From: Rhizobacter sp. Root1238
GTDB lineage: Bacteria; Pseudomonadota; Gammaproteobacteria; Burkholderiales; Burkholderiaceae_C
Direction of reading: 5' to 3'
Assembly: GCF_001425825.1 (NCBI RefSeq)
Contig: NZ_LMDM01000005.1
Location: forward strand, 165,154-229,153
Length of the DNA stretch: 64,000 bases
Shown: positions 61,754 to 64,000 of the stretch, piece after piece
Layout of the letters: the number at the start of each line of letters is the position of its first letter
Position numbering within the stretch: the stretch's first letter is position 1
Position numbers and translations under genes: made by a program
Notes under the pieces: generated by a model
Database searches by the model: none
What the model saw: only the letters and a program-made list of their open reading frames with translations
What the model was told of the DNA's origin: nothing

Positions 61754-64000
61754 ATGAGTGAAGCCCATTCCTCTCTTGCCGAACCGCGGTCAGCTCGGCG
61801 TCTCATTGGCACATTGCTCTTGGCGCTGCTGCCTGCTTTCGGCAGCGCATGGGCGCAGGTGCCGGCGGATCCATTCCAGTACAGCCGTGATTCGGTCATG
61901 GAACGTGACCCTGCCAACGGACGGGTGACAGCTGTGACGCTGCAGCCGGGCCAACCGCAATCATGTCTACGCACAGAGTATCTATACGACGACTATGGAA
62001 ATCGACGGAAGACAACCCAGAAGAATTGCGTCGGTGCGACTGGCACTGCACTATTCCCGGTGCGAGAACTCACCGAAGAGTATTTGGCCGAAGGAGGCAC
62101 CCCGAAGGGTATTGCGCCGACGTTGACCACCAATGCTGAAGGGCATATTGAGCATACGCAGGTAAGTCCAAGCTTTGGCGCTCGTACTAGCCACCGTGAT
62201 GTGAACAATTTGCAGACGGTGATAATGCTAGATGAGTTCGGTCGCAAGGTGAGCGAGATCCGACCCGATGGGAATCAACGCACATGGACATACAACCTCT
62301 GCCCCGTATTTGGGGGCTCTAGCACGGATTGCTCCTCATTTACCGCGGCAGGAGCTGTAGTCTCTTACTACATTCGCATGACACCGCGAAACGCCTCTGG
62401 GGTCCAAAATGGGCCAATTCAGACCAGCTATTTCGACACCGAAAATCGCGAGATCCGTCAAGAGGTTGAAGCCTTCGCCACCGGGGTGATGCGTATCAGC
62501 GTGATTGAGCGTCAATACGATGCCGCTGGCAGATTGTTCAGAGAAGTCGGACCATACTTCGCGGGAGGCTCCGCAGCGGAGTGGGTGGAGTGGACCTATG
62601 ACGAGCTCGGCCGCGTTAGAACCGAGTCTCGACCGAATCCAAATGCGCCAGGCGGCGTAGCAGTGGCAAGTACAGAGTATAACGGTCGTTCCACTTTGCA
62701 GACCAATGCTCTTGGTCAGACGTTAATCAAGGAACGTAACGAATACGACCAAGTGTTTCGGGTCACCGATACGCAAGGTAATCAGATCAGTTATCTCCCG
62801 GATGCCTTCGGGAATGTCGTTGTAATCCAAGATCCCAAGGGTAATATATCTGTCGCAAACTATGATATGCGTGGAAGTCGTGTCGGACTGATCGACCCAG
62901 ACATGGGGTCGTGGATCTATGAGGTCGATGCGGTTGGCCAAGTGGTACGGCAAGTAAGTCCCAAGAATTTGTCGTCCACTATGGAGTACGACCGTTTGGG
63001 GAGACTAGTACGAAGGACAGAGCCGGATCTTGATAGTTTCTGGTTCTATGACGTCACTGCCGCGAAGACTGCCTGCGGCTATAGCCTAGGGCTGCTGTGT
63101 GAGTCGACGACCAGCACGGGCTACCGACTCGCGAACAACTACGATGCACTTGCGCGTTTGACCTCCTCTACCGTGACATTGGGTGGTGGTGCGGATGGGG
63201 CGTTCGTCGGGAAGGTACGTTACAACGCGGATGGTCGTATCGACCAACAGATCTGGCCGACTGGATTTGCGGTCAAACGTACCTATAACGACCGCGGTGT
63301 GCTGTTGGACCTGCGCAATGTAGCGACCGACCAGATTTACTGGCAGCGCCTTGAAGGCAACGCACGAGGTGACGCTGTTCGAATTGCATTGGGCAATAAC
63401 CTGACGGATCTTCGGCAAGTCGACGCGCAGACCGGGAATGTGACGGGAATACAGTCAACCGGTGCCGCGGGCGTCATTTTAGATCAGAGCTTTAGTTACA
63501 ATGCGATAAATAATTTAAACGGCCGATCCGATGCGCTGCAGCACTTGAATGAAGCCTTCGGATACGACCGGTTGAATCGTTTGACCGCACAATTGGTGCA
63601 AAGCCCTTCGGTAAGCCGAGTGGTTTTCTATCAATATGATGCTCTGGGGAACATAACCTATAACAGCGATGTGGGGTCTTACAATTACGTTCCGGTGGGA
63701 AATGGGCCCACTCGACCGCATGCTGTAAAGCAGGTGTCGGGCCAAACTGGGAAATTTGCGAGCCCAATATACCAATACGATGCCCACGGCAACATCGAGA
63801 CCGTGGCGGGGACTAATGGTGTAACACGTACCCATGTTTGGACCAGTTTCGACTCGCCCCAGAGTCTGTCACTTTCCCCGGGTGGTGTCAGCAGTACTTT
63901 TTGGTATGGGCCGGAGCATCAACGGATCAAGCAGACGGTGATTCGCAATGGACAATCTCGTACGGTGCTCTACCTGCATCCTGATAACGAGGGCGCGTTG
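61754..64000 (+). CDS. RHS/YD-repeat protein (partial, runs off the window)
   Basis: 749 codons remain open to the last base. From the ATG at 61754 a signal peptide ends SAWA (residues 14-34). An in-frame ATG at 61655 overlaps the SpvB gene stop (ATGA) and would add 33 residues with translational coupling. YD-type repeats run throughout: YDAAGRLFREVGPY, YDELGRVRTESRP, YDRLGRLVRRTEPD, YDALARLTSS, YDRLNRLTAQLV, YDALGNITYN and YDAHGNIETVAG. RHS proteins build a closed beta-shell that encloses a C-terminal toxin. The toxin part would lie beyond 64000, so the effector is unknown. Confidence 0.9.
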   Translation, partial: MSEAHSSLAEPRSARRLIGTLLLALLPAFGSAWAQVPADPFQYSRDSVMERDPANGRVTAVTLQPGQPQSCLRTEYLYDDYGNRRKTTQKNCVGATGTALFPVRELTEEYLAEGGTPKGIAPTLTTNAEGHIEHTQVSPSFGARTSHRDVNNLQTVIMLDEFGRKVSEIRPDGNQRTWTYNLCPVFGGSSTDCSSFTAAGAVVSYYIRMTPRNASGVQNGPIQTSYFDTENREIRQEVEAFATGVMRISVIERQYDAAGRLFREVGPYFAGGSAAEWVEWTYDELGRVRTESRPNPNAPGGVAVASTEYNGRSTLQTNALGQTLIKERNEYDQVFRVTDTQGNQISYLPDAFGNVVVIQDPKGNISVANYDMRGSRVGLIDPDMGSWIYEVDAVGQVVRQVSPKNLSSTMEYDRLGRLVRRTEPDLDSFWFYDVTAAKTACGYSLGLLCESTTSTGYRLANNYDALARLTSSTVTLGGGADGAFVGKVRYNADGRIDQQIWPTGFAVKRTYNDRGVLLDLRNVATDQIYWQRLEGNARGDAVRIALGNNLTDLRQVDAQTGNVTGIQSTGAAGVILDQSFSYNAINNLNGRSDALQHLNEAFGYDRLNRLTAQLVQSPSVSRVVFYQYDALGNITYNSDVGSYNYVPVGNGPTRPHAVKQVSGQTGKFASPIYQYDAHGNIETVAGTNGVTRTHVWTSFDSPQSLSLSPGGVSSTFWYGPEHQRIKQTVIRNGQSRTVLYLHPDNEGAL

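Noticed and set aside
44165-64000. Right-hand attachment repeat of the tRNA-Leu end
   Set aside because: I looked for CGATTCCGACCCGAGGCACC or close variants and found none. The island end is probably beyond the window or decayed.

Overview
The window reads as chromosomal DNA of a high-GC betaproteobacterium of the order Burkholderiales, probably from the Rubrivivax/Leptothrix/Methylibium/Piscinibacter neighbourhood. The basis is gene content rather than any search: a DUF3717 protein, a PEP-CTERM protein, a Bug-type (TctC) periplasmic receptor, a complete livHMGF set, TrpS with an extra C-terminal domain, and GC-rich intergenic palindromes of the type seen in that group.

Layout. 1-2.8 kb is a loose accessory stretch: an HEPN-type protein, two 120-bp direct repeats and two small unknowns. 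2.8-9.2 kb is one leftward run of eight tightly packed genes (carotenoid-oxygenase-like enzyme, SMP-30/strictosidine-synthase-like protein, alpha/beta hydrolase, 2TM protein, MFS exporter, VOC protein, histidine phosphatase, GFA protein). It faces a large winged-helix/NB-ARC/TPR regulator at 9.4-11.9 kb. 11.9-15.95 kb holds an AraC regulator divergent from a DUF3224 protein, a scar where two head-to-head genes (an SDR and an ECF41/SigJ-like sigma factor) have both lost their 5' ends, a PEP-CTERM protein and a DUF2784 protein. 16-19.7 kb has msrA, a candidate LexA box beside a leftward terminator, a Spy/CpxP-like protein and an OmpR/EnvZ-class two-component pair. 19.7-43.99 kb is mostly housekeeping: MATE exporter, trpS, purN, an RsmB-like methyltransferase, an acyl desaturase, rpmB-rpmG, trxB, a Crp/Fnr regulator, ftsK-lolA-rarA, livHMGF, a CsgG-like lipoprotein, a Bug receptor, a flavin/2Fe-2S reductase, an epimerase-like protein, a degenerate trypsin-like PDZ protein and a rhomboid.

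At 44.08 kb a tRNA-Leu(CAA) is followed directly by a tyrosine integrase, marking the left end of an integrated island. I see no right-hand copy of the tRNA end before 64 kb. The island carries an orphan histidine kinase, a hydrolase, a small AraC/quinone-reductase/SnoaL cassette and several unknowns. These are followed by decayed phage-type genes (AlpA-like HTH, ParB-like protein, HD-like protein, 3' part of a GpA-type terminase, Mor-like activator). Finally, in visibly lower-GC DNA, there is a secreted SpvB/FG-GAP protein with cysteine-rich repeats, partnered with an RHS/YD-repeat protein that runs off the window end.

The observations I would follow first are the SpvB-RHS pair, the LexA box with its adjacent leftward terminator, the two independent head-to-head truncation scars, the eight-gene operon with its regulator, and the duplicated 16-bp palindrome in the parB/terminase region.
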